Origin: a virus | IMG/VR virus record: IMGVR_UViG_3300009314_000031 | Location: 1-41,087 of that record | DNA: 41,087 nt | Strand: one strand, 5' to 3' | Shown: one piece after another, positions 30,254-36,668 of the stretch | Layout: the number at the start of each line of letters is the position of its first letter | Numbering within the stretch: the stretch's first letter is position 1 | Made by a program: the position numbers and the translations under genes | The notes under the pieces: model-generated | Databases searched by the model: none | What the model was told of the DNA's origin: nothing | The model's input: the letters and a program-made list of their open reading frames with translations, nothing else

Positions 30254-30292
30254 TTTATATTTATATAAATTATATAAAAGATGGTGCGATGG
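30254..30292 (+). promoter_or_regulatory. Promoter of the plus-strand regulator operon
   Basis: TTTATATT (30254-30261) is centred 25.5 bp before GGTGCGATGG (30283-30292). The AT-rich stretch from 30252 to 30279 could hold the TATA box and a B-recognition element. The gene start ATG is at 30294. The intergenic region 30039-30293 holds two divergent promoters and no credible gene. Confidence 0.6.
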
Positions 30293-30293
30293 A

Positions 30294-30599
30294 ATGGAAA
30301 ACGCATTAACGGACCCTCTCTTAGAGCCGATAAGAGAAGAGGCATACAGGACAGTCATCCACTACAGCTATGACAGCTTAGGCCGGATGATTCAGGAAAC
30401 CCGGATAAAACTGGAGTCTCAGGAACTTGGAGAGGAAGAGGAGCCCAAAAAGACAATCTACACCGGGGTGGATGCTTTGGCGTCGGTGGAGCACGATGAC
30501 GTGAACTCGTTTTTAGAAAATGGTTATGTCATACTGCACCACTACCAAAAGACCTGCATAATGGCATTGTATCGAAAGGAGGACGAGGGAGGTGAATAA
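30294..30599 (+). CDS. Acidic protein, 101 aa, first gene of the plus-strand operon
   Basis: A helical, acidic protein (MENALTDPL...) with ELGEEEEPKK in the middle and a C-terminal half that alternates helix and strand. ATG at 30294 sits 1 base after GGTGCGATGG; the longer frame from 30249 reads AT-rich promoter sequence and is rejected. Unknown function; overlaps the next gene by 8 bp. Confidence 0.65.
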   Translation: MENALTDPLLEPIREEAYRTVIHYSYDSLGRMIQETRIKLESQELGEEEEPKKTIYTGVDALASVEHDDVNSFLENGYVILHHYQKTCIMALYRKEDEGGE

Positions 30600-30921
30600 A
30601 CTGGAATTTAACCTAGAAGAAACAGGCCTCAGGACCATTTTCAAGGACTATCAGGAATTGGCTATGAAGATATTATGGGAAGATGACGGTAAGAACAGCC
30701 GAGAAGTTTACGCCTTAGTGAACGACCAAATAAAAATCAGCAGAGCCTCAATCATCACCTTCCTGAACGCTATGGTAGAAGAAGGCTACCTGACCTTTGA
30801 AGAGAAATCCGGGAAAGGCGGCTATCACAAAATCTACTATACTCTTATGACAGAAGAAGACTTCCGAGTCCAACTTTACGATAAGATATGTAAGAGAGCA
30901 TGGGAAGAGATGAGAAAATGA
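30592..30921 (+). CDS. Winged-helix regulator, BlaI/MecI-like, 109 aa
   Basis: YQELAMKILWE...SREVYALVN...ISRASIITFLNAMVEEGYLTFE...GGYHKIYYTL is the BlaI/MecI-type wing-helix pattern: helices, recognition helix, then the wing. GTG start at 30592 follows GGAGGTGA. Such repressors bind operators in their own or neighbouring promoters. It is the second gene of the operon. Confidence 0.75.
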   Translation: MNKLEFNLEETGLRTIFKDYQELAMKILWEDDGKNSREVYALVNDQIKISRASIITFLNAMVEEGYLTFEEKSGKGGYHKIYYTLMTEEDFRVQLYDKICKRAWEEMRK

Positions 30922-31406
30922 CCGAGAAAAAGAAAAAAGAAAAGACAGAGGAAACAGGATTCAAGACTGCCGACAAAATAGACATTACCGAAGAGGAAAA
31001 GCGATTCCTTCACGAATGGAACAAGTTTTGGGAAGGCATGGAAAACATGAAAGTCATCGCCATCCAGAACGCCCCGGAGAATACTAGTTTCCATATAAGA
31101 TTCAGGCTGGGAATATTCGAGGGCGAAGTAAAATACACATCACTGCTATCGCGCGCGCGGCCCAAATGGGGACCCGCTAGCGCCTGGCAAACGGGACAAG
31201 ATAACAGGAAATTGGTCGAGGAAATGTTCAACAGTGTAGACGTGGAAATATCCGAAGTAGGAGACGAGATACGGATACGCCCGACTATATTCCTCGGAGA
31301 TGAATGGCAAGGACTGATGAATCAGCTTAACCAATATTTTGACAGGGAATCAGTCAAGTGGAATAAAAGACCAAAGAACGAAGGATACTGGAGTGTCCCG
31401 AAGTAG
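30918..31406 (+). CDS. Unknown 162-aa protein with lysine-rich N-terminus
   Basis: ATG at 30918 overlaps the TGA of the previous gene. MTEKKKKEKTEETG is disordered; the rest mixes helix and beta (FHIRFRLGIFEGEVKY; VEISEVGDEIRIRPTIF). A local GC-rich CGCGCGCGCGG stretch at 31150 codes RARPKWGPASAWQTGQ. Unknown family; the sequence context suggests a DNA-related early protein but no motif shows this. Confidence 0.6.
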   Translation: MTEKKKKEKTEETGFKTADKIDITEEEKRFLHEWNKFWEGMENMKVIAIQNAPENTSFHIRFRLGIFEGEVKYTSLLSRARPKWGPASAWQTGQDNRKLVEEMFNSVDVEISEVGDEIRIRPTIFLGDEWQGLMNQLNQYFDRESVKWNKRPKNEGYWSVPK

Positions 31407-31433
31407 TTAAACCGACGAAAGGAAGAGTAACAA

Positions 31434-31817
31434 GTGAATGACATTCATAGAGATGACGTTTTGGATGGCCGTAATCGTCAGTCTAACTATTTATCTATTG
31501 TATCGGTTCCACGAACTACGCCAGAAGATTTAGACCTGATGGCCCTGAACAAGGTTCTTATCTCCATCATCTATTCGGATAGAGCAAGCAGAGCCTTTCT
31601 AGGCTGGACGTTCAAATCCATAGACATTTACAGGATTCTCGGCGAATGCAGAGCAGCGACAGCCGGAGCCATAGGGTCTAAGGCGAACATACCGGAAGCC
31701 ACAGTGCACAGAATACTCACAAAATTCAAAGACGCCGGACTAATCGAAAGAGTCGGCTACATCAATGTAAAGAAAAAAGGAGGACCCCGGCCCTCACTTT
31801 GGGGGCTTATCATGTGA
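31434..31817 (+). CDS. Winged-helix DNA-binding protein, 127 aa
   Basis: The C-terminal half (ILGECRAATAGAIGSKANIP, then EATVHRILTKFKDAGLIERVGYINV) fits an archaeal-type winged helix: helix-turn-helix at about 75-105 and a short wing. GTG start at 31434 follows GGAAGAG. Likely a transcription regulator. The next gene starts at GTG within its ATGTGA end. Confidence 0.72.
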   Translation: MNDIHRDDVLDGRNRQSNYLSIVSVPRTTPEDLDLMALNKVLISIIYSDRASRAFLGWTFKSIDIYRILGECRAATAGAIGSKANIPEATVHRILTKFKDAGLIERVGYINVKKKGGPRPSLWGLIM

Positions 31818-31960
31818 AGAAACGTGAACGGATACATCAATGCGTCAGATGCAAAGAGCTTGAAAACTACAATACCATTGACTTCTGCATAGCCGGGCAG
31901 AAAGACATACTCTATCCTAAAAAACTGAGGTTCTGCCACCATTTCAAGGAGAAAACCTAA
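31814..31960 (+). CDS. Cys/His zinc mini-protein, 48 aa
   Basis: CVRCKEL, then a Cys and CHHF: a CxxC...C...CHH zinc-binding set. GTG start overlaps the regulator's stop. Small, basic. Typical of archaeal virus zinc mini-proteins. Confidence 0.65.
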   Translation: MKKRERIHQCVRCKELENYNTIDFCIAGQKDILYPKKLRFCHHFKEKT

Positions 31961-32056
31961 ATGAATAGAAAATGCCTTGAATGTCCATTTTATAAACCCA
32001 ATGCTGAAAGGCTGAACGATTGACACATAGAACAAGTCTACGAGGGAAAAGAATGA
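31961..32056 (+). CDS. Small Cys protein frame with an in-frame TGA (31 codons)
   Basis: ATG AAT AGA starts right after the previous TAA; CLECPFYKPNAERLND is followed by TGA (32021-32023), then HIEQVYEGKE and a second TGA that overlaps the next ATG (ATGA). With TGA read as Trp the product is a 31-residue frame that ends exactly in the normal coupling overlap. Without readthrough it is a 20-aa peptide. Confidence 0.45.
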
Positions 32057-32373
32057 GTGTAATATGGAAGGGAAACCAAGTTTACCTTGACAATAAGCGC
32101 ATCGGATGGATAGCAGGAACCACATACAAGTCTCCCCGCATCAGGTCCATGCACTATTTCAGGAACTTTGAGGGTTACGGAATAAGCACGGTCTTATTAC
32201 ATCAGCTAAAGGACAGAGGCGTCGAAAAAATAACGCTTTTCATCTGGGATGGCCAAAGAAGGTATAATTGGACGGCCACCCTGACGGATTTCCTTTACAG
32301 CTCAAGCCCATACAAGCATCAGGACTTCGATGAACAGCTAATACTCCATGAGGACTACTTCCAGAGAACATAA
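32053..32373 (+). CDS. Unknown 106-aa protein
   Basis: MSVIWKGNQVYLDNKRIGWIAGTTY has a beta-sheet start, and a middle of helix with YFRNFEGYGISTVLL. ATG at 32053 overlaps the upstream frame; a longer start at 32020 is rejected because it overlaps the TGA-containing frame. Small alpha/beta; unknown. Confidence 0.55.
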   Translation: MSVIWKGNQVYLDNKRIGWIAGTTYKSPRIRSMHYFRNFEGYGISTVLLHQLKDRGVEKITLFIWDGQRRYNWTATLTDFLYSSSPYKHQDFDEQLILHEDYFQRT

Positions 32374-32737
32374 AACTTTTTTTAATTTATCCCTATTCAT
32401 TACTAGTGCCATTTACTTGAGTGATAACGGGAAAAAATTAGATAAAATTTCAGACCAATTAGCCACGCTCACCGGCACATTTTCACAGTATAAGAAGGAC
32501 ATGGAACGCCGGGTAAACGGGATAGAGGAATCTAATGGAACGATTTTGGCCCAAGTCAATAAAATCCACGTTACCTGTGCTGAGAGATACCATGACATTG
32601 AACAGACCAAGAAGGACATCAAGGAACACAAGGATGACCATAAAGAGGGAGCCTCCAATAAAGAAAGGTGGGCCATAGCCGGTAGTTATCTTACTCAAAT
32701 CATAGTGAAACTTATAGAGTTCTTAAACATCAATTAA
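32348..32737 (+). CDS. Coiled-coil membrane-associated protein (possible XhlA-like holin partner), up to 129 aa
   Basis: Residues about 30-105 are heptad-rich and charged (KKLDKISDQLATLTGTFSQY, then helix). The C-terminal 20 residues (AIAGSYLTQIIVKLIEFL) can sit in a membrane, as in XhlA-type proteins that partner with holins. Start uncertain: ATG 32348 overlaps the preceding gene by 26 bp; TTG 32417 is behind an AT-rich stretch (CTTTTTTTAATTTA) that could contain a TATA box. Confidence 0.55.
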   Translation: MRTTSREHKTFFNLSLFITSAIYLSDNGKKLDKISDQLATLTGTFSQYKKDMERRVNGIEESNGTILAQVNKIHVTCAERYHDIEQTKKDIKEHKDDHKEGASNKERWAIAGSYLTQIIVKLIEFLNIN

Positions 32738-32747
32738 TTCGAGGGTA

Positions 32748-33023
32748 ATGTTGAACATTAACGTCGTAACTACCTTCTTTGCCGCTATAGTCTCAGCTAT
32801 GTTCGGGTATCTCAAGAACAAACCTGACGAGGATTTCCAGCCATCAAAGATAACATCAACGCTTCTTGCCGCAGTATTCGTAGCGTTTCTCTCGGTCTAT
32901 TGGACCGTTGAACCCATAACGGCTGAAGATATATGGATGGTATTCTTCATGCAGACAGGAGCTATCACATACATGGAACGCATCTTGAAGGCTATCTGGC
33001 GAAACTGGTTAAAGGAAACGTAG
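32748..33023 (+). CDS. Putative holin, 91 aa
   Basis: Three hydrophobic segments are visible: about residues 4-21, 37-54 and 60-78, with a charged loop (KNKPDEDFQPSK) and a basic C-terminus (RNWLKET). This fits a small holin. It follows the coiled-coil membrane protein, as holin pairs do. No endolysin was recognised next to it. Start ATG 32748. Confidence 0.55.
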   Translation: MLNINVVTTFFAAIVSAMFGYLKNKPDEDFQPSKITSTLLAAVFVAFLSVYWTVEPITAEDIWMVFFMQTGAITYMERILKAIWRNWLKET

Positions 33024-33490
33024 TGATTACTAATCTAGGGAAGATGGCTATGTATGGAAACGACATTCAACGAAAGGAAGCCATAGAAGATGCGGTATCT
33101 AAGATTGAGCTATTTACGGAGATATACAAGCAATTTGGATTAGAGGCAAATGAAGAGCAAATAATAGCCTTTTTAAGGCAAAAAGCCAATGTAGACATCA
33201 TTAAAGCAAGAAATTACACCCCAAAACTTATCAAAATTTACATAAAGATGCAACAATACCTTACATCCGTCGAAGCTCCTAAACAAGCTCCACGATTGAA
33301 GTCTAAAGGAATCGATAGGAGGGAAATAATCACGCCACCAGAAAACGTACGTTCACAACCTCTCAAGATTCAATATGGAGATATGTATATCCAATTGCCA
33401 CGAAACGACCTAAAGGCTCTAGCTATGGCTAAACAGGCTATTGAATTTATGCAGAACGTTGTCAAAAATGAAAAAGCTAATGAGTTATAA
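33023..33490 (+). CDS. Unknown 155-aa protein
   Basis: GTG at 33023 overlaps the TAG of the holin gene (TAGTG). The protein is mostly helical: a basic N-terminal half, DIIKARNYTPKLIKIYIKM and a C-terminal helix (LKALAMAKQAIEFMQ). It is lysine-rich. The longer frame to 32933 lies in the holin gene and is rejected. Unknown. Confidence 0.6.
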   Translation: MITNLGKMAMYGNDIQRKEAIEDAVSKIELFTEIYKQFGLEANEEQIIAFLRQKANVDIIKARNYTPKLIKIYIKMQQYLTSVEAPKQAPRLKSKGIDRREIITPPENVRSQPLKIQYGDMYIQLPRNDLKALAMAKQAIEFMQNVVKNEKANEL

Positions 33491-33495
33491 TAGAA

Positions 33496-33690
33496 GTGCC
33501 AACGTTGCCTAGCAGCACGGTACCCGTTTTGGTAAGCGGAACGCCTCGGGTAGCTGACGCAGGATTGAATTGGCAATCTTTTATCGGTTACATAGAGAGG
33601 ATAGTAGAAGTCGGCCTAATAGAAATCAGATTAAGAGGCGTTGGTAAAAGTAAGCCCCGTAGAGACATTAGAATTACGGAAAAGGGCTAA
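33496..33690 (+). CDS. Mini-protein, 64 aa
   Basis: GTG start 5 bp after the previous stop. N-terminal Pro/Ser/Val-rich, then a beta/helix core ending in RDIRITEKG. No motif recognised; real mainly by operon position. Confidence 0.45.
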   Translation: MPTLPSSTVPVLVSGTPRVADAGLNWQSFIGYIERIVEVGLIEIRLRGVGKSKPRRDIRITEKG

Positions 33691-33705
33691 CATACGCTTA
33701 GGGTA

Positions 33706-33939
33706 ATGATATGGCTACTCAAGGAGTTTAGGATACCACCGAAGGGAAAAGTGATACCTCCGATATGGGTCTTGGAATACATGACTCGTGGAACGCCACA
33801 GCCAGAGGACATGACTAAGATAGTTGAATCCGACGTCCTAGTGGTTCCCAAGCGTATTAAAAAGCCGGGAGACTTGGATTTCACGCTGAAGGCGGTTCAA
33901 CGTCTACCTAGCGAGGATTCTCTTGACGACGGTTCCTGA
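33706..33939 (+). CDS. Mini-protein, 77 aa, last gene of the plus-strand operon
   Basis: MIWLLKEFRIPPKGKVIPP... is basic then beta-like; the C-terminus is acidic (LPSEDSLDDGS). It overlaps the end of the opposite adhesin gene by 36 bp. Unknown family. No terminator sequence stands out between the two convergent operons. Confidence 0.45.
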   Translation: MIWLLKEFRIPPKGKVIPPIWVLEYMTRGTPQPEDMTKIVESDVLVVPKRIKKPGDLDFTLKAVQRLPSEDSLDDGS

Positions 33940-36042
33940 CCGTAATGAATTATGGGCTATTTCCTGTGGGAAGGATTCACCGTCACCGATGGGGATAATG
34001 GCGAAGTAGTCATTATAGATGCTGTTAGCCCCGGCAGTAGCTTTCCTCACATTGATATATATTGTATCAGTTCCAGATACGTCGTCGGGCGTTATGTCGA
34101 AAACGAGGAAATAGAAAGTGTAAGAAGACGTCAATGTTTTGTAGACATAATTATGTTCCTCATTCCTGAACTCAGCGTCTGTTATGTTTTCCACAAACAT
34201 CCGGCAATCTGAAGCGACTTGGTTTGTATCTCTTAATCTAAAAACGGCGATATATCGGCCTTCAGGTAAATCAGTTTCAGCGATAAACGAATAGCGGTTC
34301 CTCTCGGTGTTAGCGTTCATTAGACACGCTTGGCCACCTGAAGCGGCCCCGTCTGCGACGGCCGTAGCCCCATTTAAAAGGTCAGCATTTTCGCCTTCAA
34401 TAAAAAGGTTCTCTTGAAGTGCGAAGGGAGAAGCCCCGACCATAATTAATTGAGCTACAATATCCGCTATGGCGACGGTGTCACAAATGCAAAGCCTCTC
34501 TGTTCCACTGATAGCATAGTTTTTAGTAGCCCCGTCAGGCTTGTTATTCGCTGAACCTACGAGGATGCACTCCATAGTCGCTTCGTCATCGAAGCTGACC
34601 CCAAAATTATCTGATAGAACGCCATTAGTTGCTCCGGCAGTAACATCTTCATCATTGAACTTTTCATCCCCAATATACTGGAACCTTCTAAGCGTCAATT
34701 GCCTTAACTGATGATAGATTTCTTGCACTGGATTTGTTTTTCTTGGGTTCCATGTATAGAAATATTGGCCCCGTCTAAGCGTGACAAAGCCCTGAAGATA
34801 ATAATCGTTATTGCCCTCAGTATTCGTTAATCTAATTTCAAGGGTGACTTCTTCGGAGGACACTTTCTGAATACCTATTAACTGAGGGTATCGGAGAGTT
34901 AGTGAATCATCTTTAAGCCATCCTTGCGATTCTACTGTCGCTTGTTTCCATGAACCGGCTACGGTGTCATAGAAGTCAAGTCTTAGACCAGATGTTTGGT
35001 CGGGGTCGATAATGACCCTCATAAGGCCATTGTCTATGTAAGGGTCGTTTGCGAAAACGTGGTCTTCATCATAGACTCTGATACCACCGGAATCCGGGTT
35101 GCCATCGTAGAGCTCCACTTCTCCAAGGTGTAGGTTCGCATCTGGAACGTCAAATATCACATTGAAGTCAGGGTAATCAACCTTGACGTAGTTCGTTTTT
35201 GCTTCATTCCCGGAATCGTAGTATGTGGTGTTTTGGCTACCTATCTGATAAGCCGGATAACCGACGTTAAAGTGGTAATCACTGATGTCGAATGGGCTTG
35301 ATGATAATTCGTTCTCTGTAGCGTTTTCAGCGTTAGCTAAGGTGTCTGATTGTTTTAGATAAACGTGCATATGTCTAACGTCACCGGGAGAAGCGTCACC
35401 GGCTACCCCGTTATGGAACACGACTCTCCATATACAAGCCTCAAGGTCGCCGGTAGTTTTAGCGGCCCCGGAATAATCGCTTCCCGACCAAGGTGTGGTG
35501 GTGGTTCCATCAATTCTTTGCATCAAGTAAAGCATGAGGCCGGATTCATCGACGTTGATTACCCAATAAACGCAATTATCCTGATATGGGATAGTTGTTC
35601 TTTGAACGGCCCCTAAATAGAAATACATCTCAATATCTCGATTAACCACAGCACCGGTGTCATCTACGGGAACCTCCATACAAAAAGTAATTTCAAGGCC
35701 ATCAAGAAGTGGAAGAGGTAGTTGGCTGTTTATCCACCCATAGCCGAAAGTTCCGGCCGCATCGGCTTCTCCTTCCATCTCAAGCGTTCCAGAGCCATCA
35801 ATAATTGCGGTAAAGGCTTGTGCGGCATTGATGTTTGCATCCCAACCCTTTTTCCATTGACCTTCGAGAACTTCACCGACGAACTCATCACCGTGAAAGA
35901 GGGCAAGAATTATCTCTGCACCATCTTCTCCGGTTCTATTGAAAGTAGCCGTTCCAATGTCCATAACATATTTTTCGTCATCATCATCTAGTATGATGAT
36001 TGATGTCGTTCCGACGGGGAAAGCTATCTCATAGGCTGGCAT
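33904..36042 (-). CDS. Tail adhesin / receptor-binding protein, 712 aa
   Basis: The last gene of the late operon is a large all-beta protein. The first part (1-350) has LamG-like segments (GTLEMEGEADAAGTFGYGW; DNCVYWVINVDESGLMLYL). The middle is strand-rich with GGIRVYDED. The C-terminal part (about 545-700; FIEGENADLL...GRYIAVFRLRDTN) looks like a carbohydrate-binding jelly roll. Position after the hub and size suit a tail fibre or receptor-binding protein. It ends at TAG. Confidence 0.7.
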   Translation of the reverse strand: MPAYEIAFPVGTTSIIILDDDDEKYVMDIGTATFNRTGEDGAEIILALFHGDEFVGEVLEGQWKKGWDANINAAQAFTAIIDGSGTLEMEGEADAAGTFGYGWINSQLPLPLLDGLEITFCMEVPVDDTGAVVNRDIEMYFYLGAVQRTTIPYQDNCVYWVINVDESGLMLYLMQRIDGTTTTPWSGSDYSGAAKTTGDLEACIWRVVFHNGVAGDASPGDVRHMHVYLKQSDTLANAENATENELSSSPFDISDYHFNVGYPAYQIGSQNTTYYDSGNEAKTNYVKVDYPDFNVIFDVPDANLHLGEVELYDGNPDSGGIRVYDEDHVFANDPYIDNGLMRVIIDPDQTSGLRLDFYDTVAGSWKQATVESQGWLKDDSLTLRYPQLIGIQKVSSEEVTLEIRLTNTEGNNDYYLQGFVTLRRGQYFYTWNPRKTNPVQEIYHQLRQLTLRRFQYIGDEKFNDEDVTAGATNGVLSDNFGVSFDDEATMECILVGSANNKPDGATKNYAISGTERLCICDTVAIADIVAQLIMVGASPFALQENLFIEGENADLLNGATAVADGAASGGQACLMNANTERNRYSFIAETDLPEGRYIAVFRLRDTNQVASDCRMFVENITDAEFRNEEHNYVYKTLTSSYTFYFLVFDITPDDVSGTDTIYINVRKATAGANSIYNDYFAIIPIGDGESFPQEIAHNSLRSGTVVKRILAR

Positions 36043-36045
36043 TTT

Positions 36046-36468
36046 TCATATCCCCCAATCATTTTCCTCTTTATCAATATTCTTACCTCTGTAAGCGTGG
36101 CTGTAAAATGAGACAGTTCCAAGAAAGAACATATTGAGGCCCCAAACATAGTGATGGCCTTCCGGTGTCTCATCATCCACGTATGAGAAGCCGGGCCTTA
36201 GAAGATAATAGCCGTCTTGAGGCTTATCTCCGAAGCCGTGTGTGAACTGACAGTATTGAGTATTTACTAAGTCGTCGTCTAAGTCCTCTCCGTAGGGCCG
36301 GTCGCCGGGAACCCGGTGAATGACTGTGCCGAACTCGGCCTTAGCGAACATCTCCCTAAGCCGAACAAGGCCGTCACTATCTGCTTGGCTTCCTCTCATT
36401 TGAACATCGTAGCCCTTGCGACGATAGCCTACGGGCGTGTCGATTGTTATACTCCCTATTTGAGTCAT
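36046..36468 (-). CDS. Minor tail-tip protein, 140 aa
   Basis: Beta-rich with a metal-like acidic segment (DDDLVNTQYC) and GYYLLRPGFSYVDD. It lies between the tail hub and the adhesin, so a baseplate or tip component is likely. No family recognised. Confidence 0.55.
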   Translation of the reverse strand: MTQIGSITIDTPVGYRRKGYDVQMRGSQADSDGLVRLREMFAKAEFGTVIHRVPGDRPYGEDLDDDLVNTQYCQFTHGFGDKPQDGYYLLRPGFSYVDDETPEGHHYVWGLNMFFLGTVSFYSHAYRGKNIDKEENDWGI

Positions 36469-36668
36469 CTAGTTTTCACTTTCCAATCTTTTCTAATTTC
36501 TTTATCCACCCTCTCATCCTCAGTCTCGAAGAACCGCATCTTAGAAGTCGATATATGGTCTAAGGGAAGGTCTATCTCATCGCCGGGATGAAGGGTTTGA
36601 ACGACGTTATTGAGAACTATCGTGTATGGCCTTTTACCTCGGTATTTCAATTTCAAGCCGTTAGCCAC
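36465..36668 (-). CDS. Small tail-tip protein, 67 aa
   Basis: Starts at GTG 36668 overlapping the end of the tail hub gene. A beta hairpin part (PYTIVLNNVVQTLHPGDEIDL) is followed by a basic helical C-terminus. Possibly a hub-associated peptide or tip stabiliser. Confidence 0.55.
   Translation of the reverse strand: MANGLKLKYRGKRPYTIVLNNVVQTLHPGDEIDLPLDHISTSKMRFFETEDERVDKEIRKDWKVKTR

Noticed and set aside
33687-33884. Long frames opposite to clear genes on either strand
   Set aside because: They lie within stronger genes, lack motifs and ribosome-binding sites, and have shadow-like composition.
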